NCBI RefSeq assembly: GCF_000003195.3
Contig: NC_012871.2
Location: forward strand, 51,860,843-51,924,842
Direction of reading: 5' to 3'
DNA length: 64,000 nucleotides
Origin: Sorghum bicolor
Lineage: Eukaryota; Streptophyta; Magnoliopsida; Poales; Poaceae
Position numbers and translations under genes: made by a program. Under the pieces are notes generated by a model. That model was given only the letters and a program-made list of their open reading frames with translations, was not told the DNA's origin and did not search any database. Below, piece after piece: positions 11,250 through 19,570 of this stretch. Position 1 is the stretch's first letter. The number at the start of each line of letters is the position of its first letter.

Positions 11250-14200
11250 TCATCCAGTATGTAGCTTTCTTCTTGGCGTCATCTTCTTTGGTTCAACTCT
11301 AGTTGGCATCCTCTCTGGAGCAGTGGCTATAGATTGTGGAGAACTGCCCTCTCCCATCAAAAAAGCAAGACGGCTGCATGTCATATATTACTACAGTTAG
11401 ATAAAATTTTTTGGACAAAATTTATACCTCAAATGACATTGTTTTTTGTCTGACTGTTTCTTACCTTCTAGTCACCCTTCCTGGACTATCCCGTAATATT
11501 TGCTCTCTAGTTGGTCTCTGTGGGGTGCTAACCTCACCTGGCTTAGCCTTCGTGACATTCTTTCTAGGTTGCCTCTTTCTAGAAGAAAAAAAATAATTTT
11601 ATAATGTCATTATTATTACCAAATTGAATGCAAAAACAAGACTTACCTCTTTTTCTTTGTCCCATTGAGTGGGCATTTAGAACTAGCTTGCCTGTGACCC
11701 TTTTCACCGCATCTCTTGCAAGTCATTGGGCCCCTAATCATTTTCTTTCCCTTAGCATTGGTTGGAGCAATAACACCTACATTAGTAGCATTGTCAGCTG
11801 CATTGGTAGCACTGCTGGTACCCTCACCATCTTTCCTACTTCTCTTCTTGTGTCCACCTTCGAGACATCCTTTTATCCTAAGTTTTCTTTGTCTTCCACT
11901 TTCTCTAGGATTAAGAGGTGCACCAACAACAAATGGCAGCTGCACATGTGGCCATTGTGATCTGCCTGTCATTGGCTCAATCTCTCTACCATAAGCAGCC
12001 TTGAATCTATCCACCGAGTAGTAGTCATGCACAAATTGTTCAAGGTCCACTCCTCGTTGTGAGGTTACAAAGGCCAATACATGCTGACATGGCTTGCCAG
12101 TATGCTGCCATTCAAGACAAGTACAAGTCTTTTGATGCAACTTAACAATATGCCTTTCACTAATTTTCTTACTATGGTCCCAAATCTCTGCACTCCAATT
12201 AGAACCTGAAATAACTTTCAAGTGTCCCAATCCTCTAGTGTTGGCCTTTAGCTGAACCATAACACCTAGAAGTATCCTCCCAACCGTCAGTCTATCTGCA
12301 ATATTTCTCCTCTTGTTCCACAATCTCATAATCATCTCTCGAACCTTATCAGCAAGTTCAGCAACAGGTAAGTCCTTAATGTCTCGTATCCAATTATTAA
12401 AAGCCTCAGCTATATTATTAGTGATGTAGTCGCACTTGATATCTGGATTAAAGCCACACCTATACCACAACAGGTTATGGTAGTCAGTTAACCATTTCAC
12501 CACTTCTTGTGATTCACATTTGATTGCAGCCATGTGCTCAAAGAATATATCTTGATCATATGCCCTTGCTGCAGGATACATCCTTCCGAACCCTCTAAAC
12601 TTTTTCTGGAAATTTTTCATAAGATGAAGAAAGCATTCTCTTTGCTCTGCCTTTGGGAACACGTGCTTCACTGCATTCTCTAAACCCTTGCACGCATCTG
12701 TGCACACTGCAAGGAGTGGAGGATCACCTATGGACTTCTTTAGTTGGGTCATAAACCAAGTCCAGTTGTCCTCTGTTTCAGAAGCTATAAACCCATAAGC
12801 AAGTGGGTACATCCAATTATGACCATCAACTGCTACCGCTGAGGCTAAATGGCCATTCCACCTTCCATTAAGTGCTGTGGAATCTATGCTCAAGTAAGGC
12901 CTACATCCTTGCAAAAAACCATCAATACATGGTTTAAGAGCACAGAAAAAATGATGGAAATAAACTTTACCATCCACTTCAAGCACATCAATTTCCACCA
13001 CACTTCCAGGTGATCTCTTCAACACCTCAGCCTTCCATCTATATAGCAGCTCAAAACTCTCTTCCCAGTTACCATAAACCTCCGCAAGAGCTATTTCTCT
13101 ACCCCTCCAGACCGTGTCATATAAAATTGTAACATTGTGCTCTTTCTGCAACTTGTCCTGAAGCTCTTTAGCACCAATATGAGGATAATCCCTAGGATAC
13201 TAACAGCCTTGCTAGCTACCCAGTTACGAGATGGTGTAATAGTCTTCACCCTCATCGTGGAAACACATGTATGGTGATCAGTTAAAACCGTAACCTGCAA
13301 TTACACAATTTGTGAGAACTATATAAAATTAATTCAACAAATTAAGTAATCTGAACTGCATAAAAAAAATTTCACCTCTACAGTGCTTGCACCCTTATGC
13401 TTCGAGGCATTGATTTTCCAAGGGCAGTCATCAGTGGACTTGCAGAAACCTCTAAACCTGGTCGGATCAGACTTCTCAGTTCCCAGATCAAACTCTTCGT
13501 TGATGGCAAATTGCCGCACTGCCATCCTGAACTCTTTCATACATGGGTAGATAGTGCCGAGGTCCATCTTGGGGTGGTCCTTATCATATGAAATTACCAA
13601 CTCACTTGGTATAGCATCACTAGTAGGAATTGCGGCATCATTAGTATTATCAACACTCTGCATATCCATTGGTCGATCATTTGGTGCAGCCACATGTGCA
13701 CTCTCGTCATCTCTAAGCCCTAAAAGCACATATATTTGATCTTCATTCAAAAGTTCAATTCTCCCTTCCTCATCGTGTGACTCTACTATCTGCAAGTTGT
13801 CCCAGTCAACTTCTGGTACAGGATCATCAACCTCCATACGAAATCTAAAGAAAATATCATTAATAGTTTACGCACTACTCACAAAAAGGTGAAAAAAATT
13901 ACATAAACAAAAAAGCGAAAAGGCTACATCACATACCTCGGAGGCGGCGCAGGTTGCACCATGTCACGCAGCGTCGAGCGCATAGAGTCTCCATCAAGCG
14001 CAGGTGCCGACGACGAAGCCACGTCGATGCCAGTCAGCGGGGGCGCGTCCACCGCGAGGGACGAGGCCGAACTCGGCGGGGCGCAGGGCGTCGGTGCTGC
14101 ATCTAGCCTGCCGAGCGCATTGGCCGACTGTAGCAGGCTGAGCGCGCCTGTTGCCGGGGCCGCGACGAGGGACATCGAGGTTGATCCGACAGCCGGCATG

Positions 14201-14469
14201 CCGTGGTCGTCGTGGTCGTTGTCGTGCCGATGGTCACCGTGCTCGTGCCCGTGTTCGTCTGTGCTCATGTCGATGGCTGCCGTGGTCGCGGCGAGTCTGG
14301 ATGACGGCGTGGCCGTGCTGAGAAGGGGTGGTGTGGTGGCGGCGAGCGCACAGGACGACGGTGCCGCATCACGGCCGCCCTGCATCTCGCGTCTAGGGTT
14401 CTTGCGTCGGTTTCTTCGGTCTAGTAGTTTCTGCGTATCGTCAATCATCGATGGTTCTTGTCTCTTCAT
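11250..14469 (-). CDS. MuDR-type MULE transposase (five exons, one frameshift)
   Basis: Encodes the cut-and-paste transposase that binds the TIRs in the nucleus. My exon model is complement(join(11250..11373, 11465..11578, 11647..13294, 13376..13844, 13937..14469)). All introns are GT-AG and the phases fit. The exon sum is 2888, and one missing base near 13195 would bring it to 963 codons. Order of parts: an Ala-rich and His/Asp-rich N-terminus, an acidic linker, the MuDR DNA-binding domain (YPCMKEFRMAVRQFA), the MULE DDE domain with Asp at 12884 (YLSIDS), Asp at 12698 (VCTDAC) and Glu at 12407 (NIAEAF), a SWIM zinc finger (CTCLEWQHTGKPCQH), a CCHC knuckle (CKRCGEKGH) and a basic tail with PTREQILRDSPGRV. 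The ATG lies just inside the right TIR. The 1-base loss after 'VSIL' separates the DNA-binding and catalytic parts. Confidence 0.9.
13190..13200 (-). other. Single-base frameshift in the MULE transposase
   Basis: Exon 3 reads in one frame to '..SKAVSIL' and continues the same protein one frame over at 'DYPHIGAKELQDKL'. Both sides are otherwise open for hundreds of codons, so a single base has been lost around 13195. A sequencing error is the alternative. Confidence 0.8.
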
Positions 14470-14668
14470 TCACGTCAATTAGGCAGAAGGGCAGTGATGT
14501 CTTTTTGCATGGAAGGGATCCCAAAAAATATAAACAAAGGAGCTAAATAGGGATTATGGCAACAAAATCAAGATACATATGTTTAGATGGGTAAATTTAC
14601 GAAGTCATTATTTCAAATGGCAATTTTGCGAAGCCCATTCTTTACAATGGCAAATAGCCAATTTTCTC
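14455..14668. repeat. Right TIR of the MULE, with promoter and start codon
   Basis: Inverted copy of 10636-10850. The transposase gene reads inward from it and the proposed ATG (14469) lies in the last TIR bases, so the TIR must supply the promoter, as in MuDR. A purine-poor stretch 'tatattttttgggatccc' (minus strand) lies upstream of the ATG; I do not assign a TATA box with confidence. Confidence 0.85.
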
Positions 14669-15010
14669 CCAAGCTCCACGCGCTCGCTGCCGCTCTATGC
14701 TCCCGCGTCCGTCTCAGCGCGACGTCGTGTTCGTGCTCGCGCCGCGGCGTCCGTGCTCTACTGCACGCTCATGTCCGTCGGCGCCGTCGTGGCACCCACC
14801 AACCCGGCAACCCGTCCCTCACCGCCGCCGAGGTCTCCCGCCTACTCGCGCTCTCCAACCCCTGCGTCACATCCGCCGTCGCGGGCACCAGTGGCAAGCT
14901 CCCTGCCGGGCTCCGCACCGTGCTGCTCGACTCCCGATGTTCATCTCGTTCCTGCAGGAGCCCGACGAGGACGTGGCGGCGATGGTCCTGGTCCGGCAGT
15001 CTGAGTGTCA
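14669..15010 (+). pseudogene. 4-coumarate-CoA-ligase-like pseudogene, downstream part
   Basis: Continues the relic broken by the MULE. In three different frames it carries consecutive pieces typical of plant 4CL-like (acyl-activating) enzymes: ALAAALCSRVRLS, then RDVVFVLAPRR, then TLMSVGAVVAPTNP, then SLTAAEVSRLLALSNP, GTSGKLPAGLRTVLLDS and SFLQEPDEDVAAMVLVRQS. The order and spacing match the N-terminal half of the AMP-forming domain, ahead of the P-loop (SSGTTG), which is absent. At least three frameshifts are present and the match stops near 15010. GC content is far above the surroundings, as in grass exons. The enzyme family activates carboxylic acids with ATP and CoA; this copy cannot. 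Confidence 0.7.
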
Positions 15011-15070
15011 TACCCGGCGGCGGTGCTGTATTAATTATTATACATATTTCCAATTGGCAAAACGGGTATG

Positions 15071-15316
15071 GGCCTTGTTTGTTTAGTTCCAAAAAAATTT
15101 ACAAAATTTTTTCAGATTTCTCGTCACATCGAATTTTTAGACGCATGCATGAAGTATTAAATATATACGAAAATAAAAACTAATTGCACAGTTTGGTCGG
15201 AATTGACGATACGAATCTTTTGAGCCTATTTAGTCCATAATTGGAAAGTATTTGTCAAATCTAAACGAAAGTGCTACAGTGTCGTTTTCCCAAAAAAATT
15301 TGGAACTAAACAAGGC
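15071..15316. mobile_element. MITE dimer, first unit
   Basis: Starts GGCCTTGTTTGTTTAGTTCC and ends 'ggaactaaacaaggc'. Family blocks 'cacatcgaatttttagacgc' and 'aactaattgcacagtttggtc' are present. Its end fuses directly to a second unit in the same orientation. The TSD ATG precedes it (15068-15070). Confidence 0.8.
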
Positions 15317-15552
15317 TTTTAGTTCCCAAAAAATTTTGCAAAATTTTTCAAATTCTTCATCACATCGAATTTTTAGACGCATGCATGGATTATTAAATAT
15401 AGACGAAAATAAAAACTAATTGCACAGTTTAGTCAGAATTGACGGGATGAATTTTTTGAGCCTAGTTAGTTTATTATTGGACAATATTTATTAAATACAA
15501 ATAAAAATGTTACAATGTCGATTTTCCAAATTTTTTTTAACTAAACAAGGCC
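15317..15552. mobile_element. MITE dimer, second unit
   Basis: A head-to-tail copy of the first unit that starts at 'ttttagttccc', missing the first bases of the terminus, and ends with a full CTAAACAAGGCC. ATG follows at 15553-15555 and matches the triplet before the first unit. The two units are similar but not identical (for example 'gtagtcagaattgacggg' against 'gtcggaattgacgat'). Confidence 0.8.
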
Positions 15553-15652
15553 ATGGTGGTATGGAACAGCCGGTTTCTGCCCCGCTGTTGGAGACGAAGA
15601 ATGCGCGTGACTTGAATCCGTGGGCCGTCTTTCTTGGGTCTGAGGGCTTTTA

Positions 15653-15995
15653 GCCTGTTTAGATTGGAGATGAAAATTTTTTGGGTGTCACATCGGATAT
15701 GTCGGAAGGATGTCGAGAGGGGTTTTTAGAAACTAATATAAAAACAAATTACATAACTCATCAGGAAACTACAAGACAAATCTATTAAGTATAATTAATC
15801 TATCATTAGTACATGTGAGTTACTGTAGCACTTAAGGCTAATCATGGAGTAACTAGGCTTAAAAGATTCGTCTCACGTTTTTCAATCAAACTGTGTAATT
15901 AGTTTATTTTTTATGTACATTTAATGTTCCATGCATGTGTTCAAAGATTCGATGGGATGGACGAAAAAATTTTGAGTAGAGAACTAAACAGGGGC
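15653..15995. mobile_element. MITE, about 340 bp
   Basis: Left end GCCTGTTTAGATTGG and right end 'gaactaaacaggggc' are inverted repeats. Internal parts resemble the element at 9781-10120 in reverse ('agtacatgtgagttactgtagcacttaaggctaatcatgg', broken by differences). TSD not clear. Confidence 0.65.
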
Positions 15996-16121
15996 TTATA
16001 ATGAAGGTAGGTCCGTATCACCATGCAATTTAGTTTAGTAGTAAAACAATATGCTATAATCCACTTTGCTCATAACATTGCTTTTAAGAAGACCTTGTCC
16101 TGATAGCTATAGTTTCACTGA

Positions 16122-16364
16122 GGCCTTGTTTAGATGCGAATTTTTTTTGGATTTCGCTACTGTAGCACTTTCGTTTGTTTGTGGCAAATATTATCCAATT
16201 ATGGACTAAATAGGATCAAAAGATTCGTCTCGTGATTTACAGGCAAACTGTGTAATTAGTTTTTGTTTTTATCTATATTTAGTGCTTCATGCATGTGCCA
16301 AAATATTTGATATGACGGAGAATCTTGAAAACTTTTTAGATTTTGGTGGGAACTAAACAAGGCC
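16122..16364. mobile_element. MITE with TSD TGA, 243 bp
   Basis: Perfect outer 12-bp inverted termini (GGCCTTGTTTAG / CTAAACAAGGCC). TGA flanks it on both sides (16119-16121 and 16365-16367). It is one of the best preserved copies of the family in the window. Confidence 0.85.
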
Positions 16365-16512
16365 TGAATTCACGTTCACAGGGTACTGTATGTTCAGATT
16401 CAGATAACATGGGTATGGCCACCCTAGTAATGTGCTAAGAGAGTTTTATAAGTTAACAAGAGTTTCAGCATTTACAGTGTCTATATTTGTTTTTTCGGCC
16501 ACCAGATAAAAG

Positions 16513-16972
16513 ATGCCACCGAACTTGCACTTGTTTACAGAAAATGTAAATAAACTTAACAAAAAGAAAAAAAAGAGAGAGAATTTTGTTGGCATTCCTG
16601 TGTGGTCCCTTCATGTGGATGTTGTATGTCACTTTGATCATTGGCAGAACTATAGGCTCGCGCGTGCTTTGGAACAAGGCAGACATTTTGTTAGAAATGC
16701 CGACACCAGCATCTCAGCCCTTGCGACCATCATCGTCTCCCCCAGGTGGCCCAAGTGATGACGACAATGATGACAATGGTGGTGATGACGACAATGATGA
16801 CAATGGTGGCGAGGGTAACAACAATGTTGGCGGACCAAACAATAGTCCTGGACGTACCCCCGTCCCATCCCTAGCAACCCATCACAAGGTGGTTCAAGGG
16901 GGTGCACCGGGCAACGACACACCGCCTCCAAGCCAAAGCAAACGACAATGTCGAAATTTTTTTTATTTTTAG
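16513..16972 (+). pseudogene. Relic coding for an acidic low-complexity tail (unrecognised)
   Basis: Two overlapping frames suggest an old coding region. One reads HVDVVCHFDHWQNYRLARA. The other holds a Pro/Ser-rich run, then the repeat DDDNDDNGGDDDNDDNGGEG encoded by a perfect 27-bp duplication at 16759-16812, then a Pro/Asn-rich end. I do not recognise a family with confidence. Tails like this occur in transposon-borne plant mobile domain proteins, and GC-rich palindromes and a C48-like relic follow downstream. No start, domain core or splice pattern could be defined. Confidence 0.3.
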
Positions 16973-17033
16973 TCCAAATTTAAAACAAATTTTAAATTTG
17001 ACACGCTTTCGAAAGTATTTTCAGAAATAGGCC

Positions 17034-17205
17034 GTTTGGCCCCGCCACCATGCATGGCGGGGCAAATGCACAGTACCCCACCATGCATGGCGGCGGGGTA
17101 GAGATGCCACGTGGCTGCCACCTGTCAGCCCGTGCTGACGTGGACCCCGCCACGATCCATGGTGGGTTAGCGGACCCCGCCGTGGATCATGGCGGGTTCT
17201 GGAGA
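17034..17205. repeat. GC-rich CCCGCCATGG palindromes, cluster 1
   Basis: Several imperfect palindromes lie in a row. The clearest has arms CCCCGCCA (17040-17047) and TGGCGGGG (17055-17062). Others are 'ccccaccatgcatggcggcgggg', 'ccccgccacgatccatggtggg' and 'ccccgccgtggatcatggcggg'. A related palindrome lies at 18471-18495 beyond four MITEs. Confidence 0.75.
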
Positions 17206-17240
17206 ATGTGACGGAAGCCTGTGTCAGGCTATGCGGCAAG

Positions 17241-17482
17241 GGCCTTGTTTAGTTCATCCAAAAATCAAAAACTTTTTAAGATTTCCCGTTACATTAAATT
17301 TTGGAGCACATGCATGAAACATTAGATATATACGAAAATAAAAAATAATTGCACAGTTTGTCTGTAAATCACGAGATGAATCTTTTGAACCTAGTTATTC
17401 CATGATTGGATAATATTTGTCAAATAAAAACAAAAATGCTATAATGACAAAATCTAATTTTTTTTCGAAACTAAACAAGGCC
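17241..17482. mobile_element. MITE with TSD AAG, 242 bp
   Basis: Starts GGCCTTGTTTAGTTC and ends 'ctaaacaaggcc'. AAG flanks it on both sides (17238-17240 and 17483-17485). It splits the GC-rich palindrome region from its continuation. Confidence 0.85.
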
Positions 17483-17549
17483 AAGGTCATTGCATCATGG
17501 CGGGTCTTTGCATGTAGGAGGCAGCAGCAGCAACACGGGCCAGCCTGAC

Positions 17550-17772
17550 GCCTTGTTCAGTTGACAAATTTTTTTAGATTTCGACATTGTAGCACTTTTA
17601 TTTTTATTTAACAAACATTGTCTAATTATAAAGTAACTAGACTTAAAAAATTTATCTCGCGATTTACAGATGAACTGTGCAATTAGTTTTTATTTTTATT
17701 TATATACCATGCATGTGCCGCAAGATTCGATGTGATGAGAAATCTTGAAAATTTTAGGAACTAAACAAGGCC
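17550..17772. mobile_element. MITE, about 223 bp
   Basis: Left end GCCTTGTTCAGTTG, right end 'ggaactaaacaaggcc'. Typical family body ('cattgtagcactttta', 'aactgtgcaattagttttta'). No clean TSD. Confidence 0.75.
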
Positions 17773-17865
17773 GAACATCATCATATGCTGCATGTATAGG
17801 CCTGAACATCATCATACGCCTGAACACCACCGGACCACGACCCGGCGGGTGGACAAGTCTTGTCA

Positions 17866-18107
17866 GCTTTGTTTAGTTTCTAAAAAATTTTGTAAAATTT
17901 TTTAAATTTCTCATCACATCAAATCTTTAGACGTATGCAAGGAGTATTAAATGTAAATAAAAATGAAAACTAATTGTACTATTTGGTCGAAATTGATGAG
18001 ACAAATCTTTTGACCCTAGTTAGTCTATGATTGGACAATATTTGTAAAATACAAACGAAAATGCTACAGTACCGATTTACCAAAATTTTTTAGAACTAAG
18101 CAAGACC
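17866..18107. mobile_element. MITE, about 242 bp
   Basis: Left end GCTTTGTTTAGTTTC, right end 'tagaactaagcaagacc'. Body matches the copies at 15071 and 15317. Termini are worn and no TSD is visible. Confidence 0.7.
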
Positions 18108-18185
18108 CCTCTCTGCCTCCTGTGCATTGCATTGCTTGTCCATAAGCCTCCTGTGCATTGCATTTGCTTACGCACATACTGTATG

Positions 18186-18407
18186 TAAAAAATTTTGTGA
18201 CGTTGTAGCATTTTCGTTTATTTTTGGTAATTATTGTCCAATCATAAACTAATTAGACTCAAAAGATTCATCTCGTAAATTCCGACCAAACTGTGCATTT
18301 AGTTTTTATTTGCGTCTATATTTAATATTCCATGCATATGTTTAAAGATTCGATGTAATGGGTAATCTTAAAAAATTTTGGATTTTTAGATGGAAGTAAA
18401 CAAGGCC
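18186..18407. mobile_element. MITE, 5' truncated
   Basis: Begins inside the family consensus ('aaaaattttgtgacgttgtagc') and ends with 'ggaagtaaacaaggcc'. The left terminus is missing. Confidence 0.65.
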
Positions 18408-18470
18408 ATACACTTGTTGGTGGTTCGTTCCATGCATTGCAACGAAGAACATACTACGCAGCTGGTATGT

Positions 18471-18495
18471 ACCCCGCCATGATCTATGGCGGGGT
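18471..18495. repeat. GC-rich palindrome, cluster 2
   Basis: Perfect 10-bp arms ACCCCGCCAT (18471-18480) and ATGGCGGGGT (18486-18495) around the loop GATCT, followed by 'aacccgccgtggtccat'. It is the same motif as at 17034-17205. Confidence 0.8.
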
Positions 18496-18558
18496 ACCTT
18501 TAACCCGCCGTGGTCCATATGTGTGCAAGGAAAGCTTGTACGACAACTTGTGTTTGCA

Positions 18559-19026
18559 GGATGCAATCATATGTGTGCAAGGAACTAGATAAAGATATTA
18601 TCTACCTATCTCCTATGCATATTTCTCAAAGGGCCATCATTGGCTTTGATATACCAGACACGGATCCTAGGTTGGTGAAGCTGAAGGGGATGGAGCGAGT
18701 GCTAGCTCGGAACTTGATGCAAGGAGAGATCAAATTTAGAAAGGGACAATACGTCTTAGAAGCCATGAAGAAGATCAGGGGAAATGGCTGCATTCTTGCC
18801 GCCCACCGGTTTGGGTAAGTCAAAACGATACTTACAATAGCTACTAGGTTTGTCACTTGTTATATTTGAAAATTTGAGATGAATATTATTTCAATGGTAC
18901 AGCTTGGGTGTCATGGGCCACTGGATTGTATTTATGATCTATCCTCAGGATGGAAAGGCTGTCGTATTCGACTCCTCGCGACACTCGAACAATGAAGGAT
19001 ACAAGCATTTCGATATATACAACTAA
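18559..19026 (+). pseudogene. C48 (Ulp1-like) protease fragment of a transposon
   Basis: Two exons join in frame: 18559-18814 and 18903-19026, with a GT-AG intron and stop TAA at 19024. The first carries a hydrophilic stretch (SQRAIIGFDIPDTDP, LARNLMQGEIKFRKGQYV). The second reads MGHWIVFMIYPQDGKAVVFD, which is the His and Asp region of Ulp1-type cysteine proteases carried by plant CACTA and MULE elements. The downstream Gln and Cys of the active site are missing because the frame stops soon after, so it is a fragment. The same motif, in a fuller gene, is at 62498-62608 (NHWICFIIYP..VLVLD). Free-standing SUMO proteases are less likely given the transposon setting. Confidence 0.6.
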
Positions 19027-19371
19027 AAAATTTACAGAGCAATCGTCCCCTTACTGGCTGACTCCCTTCGCTTCACCCCGATACTTTTATTCGGCTTCCC
19101 TCAATACAACTCTTTGAACAAAAAACTCCGCCCCATCTGTGTCTCCAATGCCACCATCTCGCTTCCCTCCGTGCTCCCCTACCGCTGCCACCCTGGTCCC
19201 TGCAGTGCCTCCCCTCCCCTCCCTCCTCTCCCACGACTCCTCAAAGGATGGCGGCTGCTACGATGACTGGACTCACCAACGATCGAGTCCCATTTGTTAT
19301 TTCTATTCAGATTTGATCTAATGACATGTACACATGTATTGTCCGTGCTAACTTCAATCCCTTTAATTAAA
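19027..19371. other. Unassigned, with a GC-rich Pro/Ser/Ala-coding patch
   Basis: Bases 19139-19290 are GC-rich and open for about 50 codons (MSPMPPSRFPPCS..). This may be the 5' part of a lost gene, but no homology is recognised. Confidence 0.3.
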
Positions 19372-19561
19372 GGGGATTTTTGCTACAGGACACTAACAAT
19401 TGTCGAAATTAGTCGTGGGACACTGGAGAAAAAAATCTTAGCTGTAACACACCGCCTAGTGTTCTACAGCAAAGAAAATAATGTCCCACAACAAAGAAAA
19501 ATTGTTTCAGTGTCCCACAACCAATTTTGCATAATCCAAATGTCCCACAGCAAAATTTTCC
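19372..19561. mobile_element. MULE-type MITE, 190 bp
   Basis: Ends GGGGATTTTTGCTACAGGACA and, inverted, GGAAAATTTTGCTGTGGGACA form imperfect TIRs. TTAATTAAA flanks it on both sides (19363-19371 and 19562-19570), a perfect 9-bp duplication. The interior repeats 'gtcccacaacaaagaaaa' and 'gtcccacaaccaatttt'. Size, TIRs and TSD length fit a non-autonomous Mutator-like element; it is unrelated in sequence to the 4-kb MULE upstream. Confidence 0.75.
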
Positions 19562-19570
19562 TTAATTAAA

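Larger units (their letters stand above)
10636..14668 (-). mobile_element. Mutator-like element (MULE), 4033 bp, complete
   Basis: Both ends read GAGAAAATTGGCTATTTG inward and belong to TIRs of about 215 bp (10636-10850 and 14455-14668). They are nearly identical by eye across 'gccattgtaaagaatggg', 'ccataatccctatttagctc' and 'acatcactgcccttctgcc'. A perfect 9-bp TSD, CCAAGCTCC, flanks the element. Inside, on the minus strand, lies a MuDR-A-type transposase gene. The element splits a 4CL-like pseudogene. It has no second gene resembling maize mudrB. Apart from one frameshift in the transposase it looks structurally whole and fairly young. Confidence 0.95.

Noticed and set aside
11628..11994. 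Plus-strand frames of 92-110 codons
   Set aside because: They lie opposite the C-terminal exons of the transposase, which have motifs and matching splice phases on the minus strand.
13961..14482. 173-codon plus-strand frame
   Set aside because: It is the antisense shadow of exon 1 of the MULE transposase, which is GC-rich and therefore open on both strands.
16650..16931. Minus-strand His/Cys-rich frame
   Set aside because: Complement of the GATGAC repeat; His-rich only because the opposite strand codes for Asp/Asn runs.
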